64,000 nucleotides of DNA from Mycolicibacterium aromaticivorans JS19b1 = JCM 16368 (lineage in GTDB: Bacteria > Actinomycetota > Actinomycetes > Mycobacteriales > Mycobacteriaceae), in assembly GCF_000559085.1 (NCBI RefSeq), contig NZ_JALN02000001.1, positions 62,001 to 126,000 on the forward strand, read 5' to 3'. The notes below the pieces were generated by a model that saw only the letters and a list, made by a program, of their open reading frames with translations, was not told where the DNA came from and did no database searches. Below are positions 1 to 11,844 of this stretch, in pieces (the stretch's first letter is position 1; the number at the start of each line of letters is the position of its first letter). The position numbers and the translations under genes were made by a program.

Positions 1-2605
<2,605 letters not shown>

Positions 2606-2671
2606 CGGATCAATTGTCCCCGATCGGTGCACCCGAATAAAAATCGATTGAGCACGGCCGCCGGCGGCCCA

Positions 2672-2677
2672 GATACT
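2672..2677 (+). promoter_or_regulatory. Probable -10 box of a leaderless LysE-family transcript
   Basis: GATACT lies six bases before the ATG at 2684. This is the spacing seen at several other genes in the window and would put the transcript start on or next to the start codon. No Shine-Dalgarno sequence is present. Inference from spacing only. Confidence 0.4.
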
Positions 2678-2683
2678 GCGGGT

Positions 2684-3319
2684 ATGCAATTCGAGTTGTG
2701 GCTGGCCTTCATCGGCGCCTCGATCGCCATCAGTGTGTCTCCCGGGGCCGGTGCCATCCAGTCCATGGCGACCGGTCTGGCGCACGGTCTGCGCCGTGGC
2801 TACTGGAGCATCACGGGGCTGCAGATCGGCCTGATGCTGCAGCTCGTGGCGGTGGCCGTCGGGCTCGGAGCGGCTGTCGCGCAGTCGATCGTCGCGTTCA
2901 CGGTGATCAAGTGGATCGGGGTGGTCTACCTGGTCTATCTCGCCGTTCGTCAATGGCGCAGCAAGCCCTTCGACCTGGGCGAGCAGCTCGACACCACCGC
3001 CGGCGGCGGGCGGTGGGCCCTGCTGGTGCGTGGTTGCCTGGTCAACGTCACGAACCCCAAGGGGCTGGTATTCCTGCTGGCAGTGCTGCCCCAGTTCGTC
3101 GTGCCGACCGCGCCGCTGCTGCCGCAGTACCTCGCGATCGGGGCGACGATGGTGGTCGTCGATCTGGTCGTGATGGGCGCCTACACCGGGCTGGCGTCCC
3201 GGTTGCTGCGGTGGCTGCGCACACCACGCCAGCTGAGAGCCATGAATCGGACGTTCTCCGGACTGTTCGCTGCGGCTGCGGTGGTGCTGTCCCTGGTGCG
3301 CCGGGGCGCGGCCGCCTAA
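2684..3319 (+). CDS. LysE/RhtB-family amino-acid exporter
   Basis: A 211-aa integral membrane protein with about six hydrophobic segments. The N-terminus has the LysE-superfamily pattern ([16 protein letters not shown] at about residues 15-30, the usual -SPGP- helix), and [18 protein letters not shown] near residue 130 is the second conserved block. Members export basic or neutral amino acids or analogues. The substrate here is unknown. It is divergent from hisD across 78 bases, which does not prove a link to histidine. The start is supported by a -10 box six bases upstream. Confidence 0.85.
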   Translation: MQFELWLAFIGASIAISVSPGAGAIQSMATGLAHGLRRGYWSITGLQIGLMLQLVAVAVGLGAAVAQSIVAFTVIKWIGVVYLVYLAVRQWRSKPFDLGEQLDTTAGGGRWALLVRGCLVNVTNPKGLVFLLAVLPQFVVPTAPLLPQYLAIGATMVVVDLVVMGAYTGLASRLLRWLRTPRQLRAMNRTFSGLFAAAAVVLSLVRRGAAA

Positions 3320-3329
3320 CGTGGGCGCC

Positions 3330-3743
3330 ATGTCGACCAAGGATCACCCGAACAACGCGCCCGGCGTGCCGATGAAGTTCCCGGTCTGGTTCGAGAACTT
3401 CCAGATCAAGTACTTCAATCCGGCAATGAAGCCGCTGGCCAAGTTCATGCCGGGCATGTCGGTCATCTCGCACCGCGGACGAACCTCGGGCAAGCAGTAC
3501 GAAACCGTGGTCTCGGCCTTCCGCAAGGGTGACACCCTTGCCGTCATGCTCGGCCACGGCAAGACCAATTGGGTCAAGAACATCTTGGCCGCCGGCGAGG
3601 CCGACATCCGGCACGGTCGCAAGACCCTGCATCTGGTGAATCCGCGGGTCGTGCCCGCGGGCACGGACGACCCGTCGCTTCCCGGGGTAGCCCGTCGCGG
3701 CGTGAAGCGCGGCGTCGGTGCGTTCGTCGCCGATATCGCCTAG
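3330..3743 (+). CDS. Deazaflavin (F420)-dependent nitroreductase-family protein (DUF385/Ddn-like)
   Basis: A 137-aa member of the Ddn/DUF385 family, split beta-barrel proteins that bind cofactor F420 and reduce quinones or nitro compounds at the membrane. The recognisable core is [16 protein letters not shown] near residue 50 and [18 protein letters not shown] near residue 72. M. tuberculosis has a homologous gene (Rv1598c) at the same place between the nad and his operons. An in-frame GTG at 3321 is an alternative start, but ATG is the more natural family start. Its stop codon interlocks with that of nadC. The physiological substrate is not inferable. Confidence 0.85.
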   Translation: MSTKDHPNNAPGVPMKFPVWFENFQIKYFNPAMKPLAKFMPGMSVISHRGRTSGKQYETVVSAFRKGDTLAVMLGHGKTNWVKNILAAGEADIRHGRKTLHLVNPRVVPAGTDDPSLPGVARRGVKRGVGAFVADIA

Positions 3744-4597
3744 AGATCCAGACCGACGTCGAGGACCCGTACCGAGTGAGTCAACGCCCCCACGGCCAGG
3801 AAATCGACCCCTGTTCCGGCGTAGTCGGCGGCGCTGTCCAGGCTGAGGCCGCCTGAGGATTCCAGCAGCACGCCTGGAGCGTTGGCGTTGCGACGCTGGA
3901 CCGCGATCTGGGTCTGCCACACCGGGAAGTTGTCCAGCAGGATCAGCTGTACATCCTCGGTGAGCACCTCGTCGAGCTGCTCGAGGGTGTCCACCTCGAC
4001 CTCGCACGGGAGATCCGGCGCGGCCGCGCGCACTGCCCGCAGCGCGGCGACCACCGAACCGGCGGCGGCGACGTGGTTGTCCTTGATCAGCGCAGCGTCG
4101 CCCAAGCCCATCCGGTGGTTGACCCCGCCGCCCACCCGGACCGCGTACTTCTGCAGTGCCCGCAGCCCCGGCAGGGTCTTGCGGGTGTCGCGGATCTTGG
4201 CTGTGGTGCCGTCGACGGCGTCGACCCACGCCGCGGTGGCGGTGGCGATCCCCGACAGATGACACACCAGGTTCAGCAGGGTCCGTTCGGCGGTCAGCAG
4301 CCCCCGCGTCGGCGCCTGCACCCGAAGCAGGGCAGCACCGGCCTCAAGTCGGGTGCCGTCGTCCACCCGGTCGACGACCTGATAACCGTCCTGACCGAGC
4401 ACTTCGTCGAGGACCATCAGCGCCACGTCGATCCCGGCGGCTACGCCGGGCTCCCGGGACACCAGTGATGCAACGGTGCCTGCGTCCTCGGGAACCGTGG
4501 CCACGGTGGTGACGTCGGGGCCGTAGCGCAGGTCCTCGTCGAGGCCGCGAAGGATCGTGATGCGAGCTTGCGCGCGCTCGTCGTCGGTGAGTGTCAT
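3740..4597 (-). CDS. nadC: Nicotinate-nucleotide pyrophosphorylase (quinolinate phosphoribosyltransferase)
   Basis: NadC (285 aa) condenses quinolinate with PRPP to give nicotinate mononucleotide. The key block RDTRKTLPGLR at about residue 137 carries the substrate-binding arginines. KYAVRVGGGVNHRMGLGDAALIKDNH follows in shorter recognisable pieces, including the catalytic KDNH lysine. Last gene of the nadA-nadB-nadC operon; its ATG overlaps the nadB stop (ATGA). Regulation is expected through the NrtR dyad upstream of nadA. Its TAG shares the CTAG at 3740-3743 with the stop of the convergent Ddn-like gene. Confidence 0.96.
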   Translation of the reverse strand: MTLTDDERAQARITILRGLDEDLRYGPDVTTVATVPEDAGTVASLVSREPGVAAGIDVALMVLDEVLGQDGYQVVDRVDDGTRLEAGAALLRVQAPTRGLLTAERTLLNLVCHLSGIATATAAWVDAVDGTTAKIRDTRKTLPGLRALQKYAVRVGGGVNHRMGLGDAALIKDNHVAAAGSVVAALRAVRAAAPDLPCEVEVDTLEQLDEVLTEDVQLILLDNFPVWQTQIAVQRRNANAPGVLLESSGGLSLDSAADYAGTGVDFLAVGALTHSVRVLDVGLDL

Positions 4598-6156
4598 TGC
4601 AGGCAGGCCGCCGCGTGGTCATCGTGCAGGGTGCGGCTGAAGGCTTGTTCCGGATCGGTGTCCGGGTGATCGCCGCGGTGGTGGCAGCCACGTGATTCGG
4701 TGCGCGCCAACGCCGCTGTGGTCACCGCGCGGGCGGTGGCCGTGAGTGCGACATCCTCGGCGGCGGCGCGGGTGGTCATCCGCGTTGGTGTTGCCTCGGC
4801 AAGGATGTCGGCGAGTTGACGCAGTCCGGCGGCGTCGCGGACCACCGAGGCGAACTCGCTCATCGCCGTCTGCAACACCGTGCGGTCGAGCGCATTGTGC
4901 TGGCGCTCATCGGCTTTCGCCACCGGCGCACCCGCGTCGCGGGAATGCTCCACGGCGGCGCGCCCAGCGCGACCACCCACCACCAAACCTTCCAGCAGGC
5001 TGTTGGAAGCCAGCCGGTTGGCGCCGTGCATGCCGGTTCGGGCCACCTCGCCGGCGGCGAACAAACCGGGCAGCTCGGTCCGGCCGGACACGTCGGTGGC
5101 CACACCGCCGCAGCTGTAGTGCGCACCCGGCACGACCGGAATCAATTGCCGGGTGGGGTCGATGCCTGCGGCACGGCAGGCAGCCGTGACCGTCGGGAAG
5201 CGTTGTGCGAATCGGTCGATGGAGCGCGCGTCGAGGAAAACGCACTCGTCGCCGCTCGCCCGCAGCCGCGCCTGGATGGCCGCCGCCACCACGTCGCGCG
5301 GGGCGAGATCGCCCATCGGGTGATGCGTGGTCATCGACTCGCCGCGGGCGTCGCGCAGTACCGCGCCTTCGCCGCGCAGGGCCTCGGTGATCAGCGGCCG
5401 GCGTCCGGTGGCGGTGCGGTCGAACAGCATGGTCGGGTGGAACTGGACGAATTCGATGTCGGTGACCCCGACACCGGCCCACAGTGCCAGGGCGATGCCG
5501 TCGCCGGTGGAGCCTTCCGGGTTGGTGGTCGCCCGATACAGGTGACCAAGTCCACCGGTGGCCAGGATTACCGACGGGGCGTGCACGATACCGAGCCCGT
5601 CGGCGTTGCGGACCAGCACCCCGCTGACCGCCGTGCCATCGCTGAGGATCTGCAGCGCAACATGATTGCGCCGGATGTCCAGGGTGGCGGCGGCATGGTC
5701 GAGTGCGCGCTGCACTTCTGCGCCGGTGGCGTCACCCCCGGCGTGGATGATGCGCCTGCGGGAGTGCCCGCCCTCACGAGTCAGCGCCCACTGGCCGGGC
5801 GCGCTCTCGTCGAACCGGGCGCCGTCGTCGACCAGGTCGGCCACGGCGCGGTACCCGTCGGCGACGATCGAGCGCACCGCATCGGGGTCGCACAACCCGG
5901 CGCCCGCGGCCAGGGTGTCACGCACGTGTGCTTCGACGGAATCGTCGGTGTGCGGGAGCACGACCGCGATGCCACCCTGGGCGTAGAACGTCGCGGTATC
6001 AGGTGCCTTGCTCAGAATGACTGTGCGACTGCCTTTTCGGTGTGCGGCCAGGGCCGCGGCCAAACCGGCCACCCCGGTGCCGATCACCACGACGTCGGCA
6101 CGCTGCTGCCAGTCCACACCTGCGGCGCCGGCCCCACAGGCGAAGGAGCGCGTCAT
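4594..6156 (-). CDS. nadB: L-aspartate oxidase
   Basis: FAD enzyme (520 aa) that oxidises aspartate to iminoaspartate for quinolinate synthesis. The N-terminal dinucleotide fold is [17 protein letters not shown] near residue 22, [10 protein letters not shown] near residue 58 belongs to the FAD site, and [19 protein letters not shown] near residue 130 contains the family's catalytic histidine/arginine cluster. The C-terminal helical domain ends in a short tail. Coupled to nadA by an ATGA overlap upstream and to nadC by another downstream. Confidence 0.96.
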   Translation of the reverse strand: MTRSFACGAGAAGVDWQQRADVVVIGTGVAGLAAALAAHRKGSRTVILSKAPDTATFYAQGGIAVVLPHTDDSVEAHVRDTLAAGAGLCDPDAVRSIVADGYRAVADLVDDGARFDESAPGQWALTREGGHSRRRIIHAGGDATGAEVQRALDHAAATLDIRRNHVALQILSDGTAVSGVLVRNADGLGIVHAPSVILATGGLGHLYRATTNPEGSTGDGIALALWAGVGVTDIEFVQFHPTMLFDRTATGRRPLITEALRGEGAVLRDARGESMTTHHPMGDLAPRDVVAAAIQARLRASGDECVFLDARSIDRFAQRFPTVTAACRAAGIDPTRQLIPVVPGAHYSCGGVATDVSGRTELPGLFAAGEVARTGMHGANRLASNSLLEGLVVGGRAGRAAVEHSRDAGAPVAKADERQHNALDRTVLQTAMSEFASVVRDAAGLRQLADILAEATPTRMTTRAAAEDVALTATARAVTTAALARTESRGCHHRGDHPDTDPEQAFSRTLHDDHAAACLQ

Positions 6157-7214
6157 TCGCCGCCGCCGGGCTGGCCGATCTCGATCATCCGCTGCACGCT
6201 GGCGCGGGCCAGGCGGGCGGTCTCGAGATCGACGTCGACCTCGTCGGCGCCGTCCACCAGGCAGCGCAGCAATGCGGCTGGGGTGATCATCTTCATGTAC
6301 TTGCAGGACGCCCGGTCGTTGACCGCCTGGAAATCGATTCCCGGTGCGGCGCGGCGCAATTGGTGCAGCATCCCGACCTCGGTGGCGACCAGCACCTGCT
6401 TGGCATGAGAGGCCTTCGCGGCGTCCAACATGCCGCCGGTGGACAGTATCTTGACCCGATCCGACGGGAAGGCGCCTTCACCCGCCAGATACAACGCCGA
6501 TGTGGCGCAACCACATTCGGGGTGGACGAACAGCTCGGCGTCGGGGTGACTGCGGGCCTGGTCGGCCAGTTCGTCGCCGTTGATCCCCGCGTGCACATGG
6601 CACTCGCCGGCCCAGACGTTCAGGTTGGTCCGGCCGGTCATCCGGCGCACGTGCGCGCCCAGGAACTGGTCGGGGCAGAACAGCACCTCGCGATCAGCCG
6701 GGATCGAGGCCACCACCTCGACGGCGTTGGACGAGGTGCAGCAGATGTCGGTGAGCGCCTTCACCGCCGCGGTGGTGTTGACGTAGGACACGACGACCGC
6801 ACCGGGGTGCTCATCCTTCCAGGTCTGCAGTTCCTCGGCGGTGATCGAGTCGGCCAGCGAGCAACCGGCGCGCTGATCCGGGATCAGCACGGTTTTCTCG
6901 GGGCTGAGGATCTTGGCGGTCTCGGCCATGAAGTGCACGCCGCAGAACACGATCGTTTCTTCCGCGGCTTCCGCGGCGATCCGGGACAGTGCCAGCGAGT
7001 CACCGACATGATCAGCGACGTCCTGAATGGCCGGCAACTGGTAGTTGTGCGCCAGAATGGTCGCGTTCCGCAAGGTGGCCAGCCGGCGAATCTCGGCGGC
7101 CCATTCCTCATCGCCGTTCACCCCGGTGTAACCACCGGGTCCGTCGGAGATGCGAGCGACAAGCCCAGCCCCGATGGCACCGTCGACGGCGTCTGCACGA
7201 TCCAAGACGGTCAT
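6153..7214 (-). CDS. nadA: Quinolinate synthase A
   Basis: NadA (353 aa) joins iminoaspartate and dihydroxyacetone phosphate on a [4Fe-4S] cluster to make quinolinate. The three cluster cysteines are recognisable in [21 protein letters not shown] and [12 protein letters not shown]. The start at 7214 (MTVLDRAD) matches the M. tuberculosis N-terminus and has a perfect AGGAGG five bases upstream (7220-7225). Longer in-frame extensions would run through the promoter and operator. First gene of nadA-nadB-nadC, divergent from nrtR. Confidence 0.96.
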   Translation of the reverse strand: MTVLDRADAVDGAIGAGLVARISDGPGGYTGVNGDEEWAAEIRRLATLRNATILAHNYQLPAIQDVADHVGDSLALSRIAAEAAEETIVFCGVHFMAETAKILSPEKTVLIPDQRAGCSLADSITAEELQTWKDEHPGAVVVSYVNTTAAVKALTDICCTSSNAVEVVASIPADREVLFCPDQFLGAHVRRMTGRTNLNVWAGECHVHAGINGDELADQARSHPDAELFVHPECGCATSALYLAGEGAFPSDRVKILSTGGMLDAAKASHAKQVLVATEVGMLHQLRRAAPGIDFQAVNDRASCKYMKMITPAALLRCLVDGADEVDVDLETARLARASVQRMIEIGQPGGGE

Positions 7215-7247
7215 ATCCGCCTCCTGTCTTGCTTTGGAGGTTTTCGA

Positions 7248-7253
7248 CTTATA
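7248..7253 (-). promoter_or_regulatory. -10 box of nadA operon
   Basis: TATAAG on the minus strand, inside the NrtR dyad. Transcription would start near 7241, giving a leader of about 27 bases that contains the AGGAGG ribosome site of nadA. Confidence 0.6.
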
Positions 7254-7255
7254 AT
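7250..7255 (+). promoter_or_regulatory. -10 box of leaderless nrtR transcript
   Basis: A consensus TATAAT ends seven bases before the GTG at 7263, so transcription should begin at or next to the start codon. It sits in the centre of the NrtR dyad, which implies autorepression. Confidence 0.65.
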
Positions 7256-7262
7256 CGAAAAC

Positions 7263-7955
7263 GTGCCCCATACTAGCACCGAACACGAAGTACTCGCCGT
7301 CGTATTCCAGGTTGGCGACGTCCAGTCGCGTACACCGGCCCTTAACGTGCTGTTATGGCAGCGCGGCCTGGACCCCGAGCGGGGCAAGTGGTCCTTGCCC
7401 GGGGGCAGGCTGCGCGCCGACGAAGACCTGACCAGTTCGGTGCGCCGCCAGCTGGCCGAGAAGGTCGACGTCCGCGAGATCGCCCACCTGGAACAGCTCG
7501 CGGTCTTCTCCGACCCCGGCCGCGTGCCTGGTGTTCGCACGATCGCCTCGACATTCCTCGGGCTGGTGCCCTCTGTCGCCACCCCCGAACTGCCGCCGGA
7601 CACCCGCTGGCATCCGGTCAGCGCCCTACCGGAGATGGCATTCGACCACGCCCCGATGGTGGAGTACGCCCGAACCAGGCTGGTCGCGAAGCTGTCCTAT
7701 ACCAATATCGGATTCGCCTTGACACCAAGGGAATTCGCGCTCTCGACGTTACGTGACATCTACGGCGCCGCCCTGGGCTACCAGGTCGACGCCACCAATT
7801 TGCAGCGGGTGCTGGCGCGCCGCGGCGTCATCACACCGACCGGGACGACCGCCCATCCGGGTCGCAGCGGCGGTCGCCCGGCGGCGCTGTATCGCTTCAC
7901 CGACTCGCATTTGAGGGTGACCGACGAGTTTGCCGCGTTGCGTCCACCCGGGTGA
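7263..7955 (+). CDS. nrtR: Nudix-related transcriptional regulator of NAD synthesis
   Basis: A 230-aa NrtR-type regulator: an N-terminal Nudix domain (about residues 5-130, containing [12 protein letters not shown] and WSLPGGRL) followed by a winged helix (about residues 145-225, [19 protein letters not shown] ... RRGVITPT ... GRPAALYRF). The Nudix box lacks the full catalytic REXXEE pattern (it reads LAEKVD), as expected for a sensor rather than a hydrolase. The family senses ADP-ribose or NAD-related ligands and represses NAD synthesis genes. Position opposite nadABC matches M. tuberculosis Rv1593c. The GTG start directly follows the operator dyad. Confidence 0.9.
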   Translation: MPHTSTEHEVLAVVFQVGDVQSRTPALNVLLWQRGLDPERGKWSLPGGRLRADEDLTSSVRRQLAEKVDVREIAHLEQLAVFSDPGRVPGVRTIASTFLGLVPSVATPELPPDTRWHPVSALPEMAFDHAPMVEYARTRLVAKLSYTNIGFALTPREFALSTLRDIYGAALGYQVDATNLQRVLARRGVITPTGTTAHPGRSGGRPAALYRFTDSHLRVTDEFAALRPPG

Positions 7956-7972
7956 GTCGGCTGGCTCCTTAG

Positions 7973-7995
7973 ACCCTTCTTAAGGTAGAAAGGGT
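7973..7995. repeat. Inverted repeat between nrtR and the lipase gene
   Basis: ACCCTTCT and AGAAAGGGT form near-perfect arms around TAAGGT, just upstream of the lipase ATG at 7999. It could be a weak terminator for nrtR or an operator. The right arm also supplies the purine-rich ribosome site, so a structure here could affect lipase translation. Confidence 0.4.
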
Positions 7996-7998
7996 GGA

Positions 7999-9333
7999 AT
8001 GCATCCGGTGAGCACCGGGGCTCCGAGCCCCGAATGGATCGGCCGCGCTCCGCACGAGGAACTCGAGCGCGGCGCGCATCCGCTGCTTCCGGACGAGGAT
8101 CCGTTCTACGAGCCGCCCGCCGGTTTCGAACATGCCGAGCCGGGCACGGTGCTGCGCTCCCGCGACGTCCAACTGGGTTTTCTCGGACTGATCCCGCAGC
8201 GGGTGCGGGCCACGCAGCTGCTGTACCGCAGCACCGACCACAACGGGCTACCCCAGGCCACCGTCACCACGGTGCTCATCCCGAGCGGCCATACCCCCGA
8301 CCAGGTCCGCAACGTCGTCTCGTATCAGTGCGCCATCGACGCGGTGGCCTCGCGCTGCTTCCCCTCCTACGCCATGCGCAGGCACGCCAAAGCCGTCGGC
8401 TCGCTGCCACAGCTCGAGTACCTGCTCGTCGCGGCCGCGCTCGCCGAGGGTTGGGTGGTTTCCGTCCCCGACCACGAGGGTCCGGCCGGCATCTGGGGCG
8501 CGCCTTACGAACCCGGCTACGCCGTCCTGGACGGGGTGCGGGCCGCACTCGGATTCGAGGCGTTCGGCCTCGCCGCGGACAGCCAGATCGGGTTGTGGGG
8601 CTACTCCGGCGGCGGGCTCGCCACCGCGTGGGCGGCCGAGGTGCACGAGGACTACGCCCCCGAGCTGAACATCGTCGGCGCCGTCCTGGGCTCCCCGGTC
8701 GGCGACCTGGGCCACACGTTCCGCCGGCTCAACGGCTCCTACCTCGCCGCACTGCCCGCGCTCGTGGTGGCCGCGCTGGCCAAGACCTATCCCGATCTGA
8801 ACCGGGTGATCGAACAGAACGCCACCGAGGACGGGCTGGCCCTGCTGCGTCGGCTCGAGACCATGACAACCGCGGAGGCCGTCATCCGGCTGTTCCGCAC
8901 CGACTTCGACGACCTGGTACACCCGCCGCTGGAAGAGATCCTGGCGACGCCGGAAGTCCAGTACGTCTTCGACAACATCAAGCTCGGCAAAGCCGTTCCC
9001 GACCTTCCGGTGCTGATCGTGCAGGCCGTCCACGACTCGGTGATCGACGTCGACGACATCGACGACCTGGTACACACCTACTCCGCAGGCGGGGCACGGG
9101 TGACCTACCACCGCGACATGTTCAGCGAGCACATGCTGCTGCATCCGATGTCGGCGCCGATGACGCTGCGCTGGCTGACCGACCGGTTCGCCCAGCGCCC
9201 GATCGACGAGCACATCGTGCGCACGAAGTGGCCGACGCTGCTCAATCCCATGACGTACGCGGGAATGGTGCGTCTCGGCGGGATCGTCGCGCGTGTGGTG
9301 TCCGGCGGCCGGGTGCCGTTCCGACCACTCTAG
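7999..9333 (+). CDS. Secretory-lipase-family (LIP) alpha/beta hydrolase
   Basis: A 444-aa hydrolase of the LIP/secretory lipase family, equivalent in position to M. tuberculosis Rv1592c. The nucleophile elbow is GYSGG (Ser203), the aspartate is probably in [13 protein letters not shown] near residue 350, and the histidine in SEHMLLHP near residue 378. No clear signal peptide is seen at the N-terminus. Substrate is probably an acyl ester or lipid, but cannot be fixed from sequence. The upstream AAAGGGTGG supports the ATG at 7999. Convergent with the DUF2567 gene, 10 bases apart. Confidence 0.8.
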   Translation: MHPVSTGAPSPEWIGRAPHEELERGAHPLLPDEDPFYEPPAGFEHAEPGTVLRSRDVQLGFLGLIPQRVRATQLLYRSTDHNGLPQATVTTVLIPSGHTPDQVRNVVSYQCAIDAVASRCFPSYAMRRHAKAVGSLPQLEYLLVAAALAEGWVVSVPDHEGPAGIWGAPYEPGYAVLDGVRAALGFEAFGLAADSQIGLWGYSGGGLATAWAAEVHEDYAPELNIVGAVLGSPVGDLGHTFRRLNGSYLAALPALVVAALAKTYPDLNRVIEQNATEDGLALLRRLETMTTAEAVIRLFRTDFDDLVHPPLEEILATPEVQYVFDNIKLGKAVPDLPVLIVQAVHDSVIDVDDIDDLVHTYSAGGARVTYHRDMFSEHMLLHPMSAPMTLRWLTDRFAQRPIDEHIVRTKWPTLLNPMTYAGMVRLGGIVARVVSGGRVPFRPL

Positions 9334-9343
9334 GGGCCCCGCT

Positions 9344-9934
9344 CTAAGCGGCGGCGCGGTCCATCGGCGGCTGAGCCCCGAGATCATCGCGCGGGGTGGC
9401 CACCGCCATCAAGGCATATGCCAGCGCCGCGAGCGCAGCCGGGAACAGTAGCGTCGTCGCGATCTGCAACGGCCCGTGCGCGAAGAACACCGGCGGCGCC
9501 TCGGAGTAGTAGAAGATCCGGTTGTCCGGCGTGACCGGAGCCGTGTCGAACGGGACCGGCCCGTAGTGCCAGCGCACCAGCAGCGCGCCGACGCCCGCGG
9601 CCGCGCCGGAGGCGGCTATCGAACCCACCCACAGCGCCGTCGCCAGCAGCGGGCCGCGATGGACGCGCCACTGCCACACCAGTACGGCCGCCACGATCGC
9701 CATCGACGTCAGCAACCCGATGAGCAGTGCCGCCGCCACGAACAGATGGTCGGATTCGCTGCCGAGGTAGGTCTGCACCCGCTGACCGGATCGGGTCAGC
9801 GCCACCACGCCGTGCGCGGAGGGCGCCAGCACCGACCACACCGCGCCGATCACCGCCCCCGCCACGGTCAACCCGACGACCACTACGATTGCGGCGCGTC
9901 GCCGCGAAAAGCGTTGTTGTGATTCAGGATTCAC
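9344..9934 (-). CDS. Four-helix membrane protein, DUF2567 family
   Basis: A 196-aa protein with four hydrophobic segments (about residues 12-34, 62-84, 95-119, 150-172 from the chosen start). It corresponds to M. tuberculosis Rv1591, for which no function is known to me. The GTG start at 9934 overlaps the bsaP stop in a GTGA, which argues for this start over a longer form reaching 9991. It is the third gene of bioB-bsaP-DUF2567, so a role linked to biotin or simply operon membership are both possible. Confidence 0.8.
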   Translation of the reverse strand: MNPESQQRFSRRRAAIVVVVGLTVAGAVIGAVWSVLAPSAHGVVALTRSGQRVQTYLGSESDHLFVAAALLIGLLTSMAIVAAVLVWQWRVHRGPLLATALWVGSIAASGAAAGVGALLVRWHYGPVPFDTAPVTPDNRIFYYSEAPPVFFAHGPLQIATTLLFPAALAALAYALMAVATPRDDLGAQPPMDRAAA

Positions 9935-10164
9935 CGCTGGTCCTCCAGATCGTGGGAGTCGACCCGACCGTGGCGCGAGCACTTCGCCCACCAGCCATCC
10001 GGGCGAACCTGGACCACCATCCGGCGTCCGCAGTCCGCGCAGAAGCGAGGCGGCTCGAGTCCGAGCTGTGCGGCGGTGGGCACCACGCTGCCGGCGAGCT
10101 CACCGGTGTAGACGTTGTAAACGCCGGCACCCACCGGTGCGGGCAGCTGTCCGACCATCGCCAC
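9931..10164 (-). CDS. bsaP: Biotin synthase auxiliary protein
   Basis: A 77-aa protein directly after bioB. It carries a small cysteine cluster, CADC followed 17 residues later by WWAKCSRHG, consistent with a metal or iron-sulfur site. Actinobacterial BsaP has been reported to be needed for BioB activity in place of the usual iron-sulfur repair partners, and this is the expected gene position (M. tuberculosis Rv1590). The GTG at 10164 shares its first base with the bioB TAG stop. An ATG at 10158 is an alternative start. Confidence 0.85.
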   Translation of the reverse strand: MAMVGQLPAPVGAGVYNVYTGELAGSVVPTAAQLGLEPPRFCADCGRRMVVQVRPDGWWAKCSRHGRVDSHDLEDQR

Positions 10165-11171
10165 TACAGGCTGGCGTTCAGAGCCTTGATCGGCATCTGC
10201 AGATCTTCGAGCAACTCGAGATCGGCCTCAGCCGGGCGACCCAGCGTGGTCAGGTAATTTCCGACGATCACGGCGTTGATGCCACCCAGGATGCCCTGTT
10301 TGGCGCCCAGGTCACCGAGCGTGATCTCCCGGCCGCCGGCGAACCGGAGCATCGTGCGCGGCAGCGCCAGGCGGAAGGCGGCGACGGCCTTGAGGGCCTC
10401 GGATGCCGGCAACACCTCCAGATCACCGAACGGCGTGCCCGGCCGCGGGTTCAGGAAGTTCAGCGGCACCTCGTGCGGATCGAGCTCGGCCAGGTTCGCG
10501 GCGAACTCGGCGCGCTGCTCGAGGGTCTCCCCCATACCGAGGATGCCGCCGCAGCACACCTCCATGCCGGCCTCGCGCACCATCTCCAGCGTTCCCCACC
10601 GCTCCTCCCACGAGTGTGTGGTGACGACGTTGGGGAAGTAGGACTGCGCGGTCTCGAGGTTGTGGTTGTAGCGGTGAACGCCCATCTCCTTGAGGCGATC
10701 CACCTGCTCCTGGGTGAGCATCCCCAGCGAGCAGGCGATCTGGATGTCGACCTCGTTGCGAATCGCTTCGATGCCGGCGGCCACCTGGGCCAGCAGCCGC
10801 TCGTCGGGTCCGCGCACGGCAGCCACGATGCAGAACTCGGTGGCGCCGGACTTCGCGGTCTGCTTGGCCGCCTCGACCAGGCTCGGGATGTCCAGCCACG
10901 CGCTGCGCACCGGCGAGGCGAACAGCCCGGACTGCGAACAGAAGTGGCAATCCTCCGGGCAGCCACCGGTTTTCAGGCTGATGATGCCCTCGACCTCGAC
11001 CTCTGGCCCGCACCACTTCATCCGGACCTCGTGGGCCAAGGCCAAGAGGTCCTCGAGGTGATCGTCGGACAGCTGCAAGACCTCGAGCACCTGATCGCGG
11101 GACAGCCCCTCGCCGCGCTCGAGCACCTGCTCGCGCGCCAGTGCCAATACGTCCGTCGCTGCCTGCGTCAC
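10164..11171 (-). CDS. bioB: Biotin synthase
   Basis: Radical SAM enzyme (335 aa) that inserts sulfur into dethiobiotin. [13 protein letters not shown] near residue 68 holds the CxxxCxxC [4Fe-4S] motif. Conserved YNHNLET near residue 168 and [10 protein letters not shown] near residue 238 fit BioB. The GTG start has AGGAGGA nine bases upstream. Divergent from bioQ across 55 bases that include a BioQ operator. Confidence 0.96.
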   Translation of the reverse strand: MTQAATDVLALAREQVLERGEGLSRDQVLEVLQLSDDHLEDLLALAHEVRMKWCGPEVEVEGIISLKTGGCPEDCHFCSQSGLFASPVRSAWLDIPSLVEAAKQTAKSGATEFCIVAAVRGPDERLLAQVAAGIEAIRNEVDIQIACSLGMLTQEQVDRLKEMGVHRYNHNLETAQSYFPNVVTTHSWEERWGTLEMVREAGMEVCCGGILGMGETLEQRAEFAANLAELDPHEVPLNFLNPRPGTPFGDLEVLPASEALKAVAAFRLALPRTMLRFAGGREITLGDLGAKQGILGGINAVIVGNYLTTLGRPAEADLELLEDLQMPIKALNASL

Positions 11172-11198
11172 CGGCTCGTCCTCCTGCGTTCGCCAACT

Positions 11199-11211
11199 TG
11201 AACAGTGTTCA
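11199..11211. promoter_or_regulatory. BioQ operator between bioB and bioQ
   Basis: TGAACAGTGTTCA is a 13-base dyad of the TGAAC-N3-GTTCA type known for mycobacterial BioQ. It lies between the divergent bioB and bioQ starts, and a related copy occurs at 14215-14227 near bioF. The two copies share the extended context TTGAACA...GTTCAGG. Confidence 0.85.
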
Positions 11212-11214
11212 GGC

Positions 11215-11220
11215 TAGGCT
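11215..11220 (+). promoter_or_regulatory. -10 box of leaderless bioQ transcript
   Basis: TAGGCT ends six bases before the GTG at 11227, directly downstream of the BioQ dyad, so BioQ should repress its own transcription. The same hexamer lies in front of bioA. Confidence 0.55.
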
Positions 11221-11226
11221 ACGCGT

Positions 11227-11805
11227 GTGCAGCTCCACAAACGCGACGTGGTCGACGCGGCGACGACACTGCTGGACAACTACGGCATGGCCGACCTGTC
11301 CATGCGGCGGCTGGCCCGCGAGCTCGCGGTGTCCCCGGGAGCGCTGTACTGGCACTTCGCCAACAAGCAGCAACTGCTGGGCGCGGTCGCTGACCGAATC
11401 CTGCGAAGTGTCCACGACGTGCCTGCAGACTGGCGCGTCCGCGTCGAGGCGATCTGCGGTCAGTTGCGCGACGCCCTGCTGTCCCACACCGACGGCGCCG
11501 AGCTGGTGTCCGCCAGTTTCGCCGCAGGCCAGTCCGAAGTGATGACGCAGATACTGAACTGGCTGGCCGACACGGCGGTCGCCGCGGGCGTCGATGCCGG
11601 GCACGCCGTGACCGCCGGCCGCACTGTCCTCTACTACGTACTTGGCTTCACCGCCGACGAGCAGTCCCGTCTGCAATGGGACGCTGCCGGCGCCGACCTT
11701 CCCGACGAACAATCCGTACTCGGCGCCGATGCCAGTCGACGGTTCGGCTTCGGGGTGCAGTTGCTGGTCGACGGCATCGCGGCACGGCGCAGGCTGCCGG
11801 TGTGA
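11227..11805 (+). CDS. bioQ: TetR-family repressor of biotin synthesis
   Basis: A 192-aa TetR regulator. The N-terminal helix-turn-helix is about residues 5-50 (MADLSMRRLARELAVSPGAL then YWHFANKQQLL); the C-terminal ligand domain is TetR_C-like. BioQ represses biotin genes in mycobacteria and corynebacteria. The divergent position next to bioB and the TGAAC-N3-GTTCA box in between support the call. Its GTG start follows a -10 box by six bases, so a leaderless transcript is likely. In M. tuberculosis the same interval between bioB and the bioD block carries the phiRv1 prophage. Confidence 0.85.
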   Translation: MQLHKRDVVDAATTLLDNYGMADLSMRRLARELAVSPGALYWHFANKQQLLGAVADRILRSVHDVPADWRVRVEAICGQLRDALLSHTDGAELVSASFAAGQSEVMTQILNWLADTAVAAGVDAGHAVTAGRTVLYYVLGFTADEQSRLQWDAAGADLPDEQSVLGADASRRFGFGVQLLVDGIAARRRLPV

Positions 11806-11844
11806 TCACAGTCGAGCAGGTGCCTAAAAGCGTTGCTGCGCAGG

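Larger units (their letters stand above)
7240..7262. promoter_or_regulatory. NrtR (NadR) operator between nadA and nrtR
   Basis: A perfect dyad, GTTTTCGA-N7-TCGAAAAC, fills the space between the nadA promoter and the nrtR start. It overlaps both -10 elements (TATAAT at 7250-7255 for nrtR, TATAAG at 7248-7253 on the minus strand for nadA). Mycobacterial NrtR/NadR is known to repress nadABC from a site in this intergenic region. Assignment to NrtR is by position and symmetry. Confidence 0.85.
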
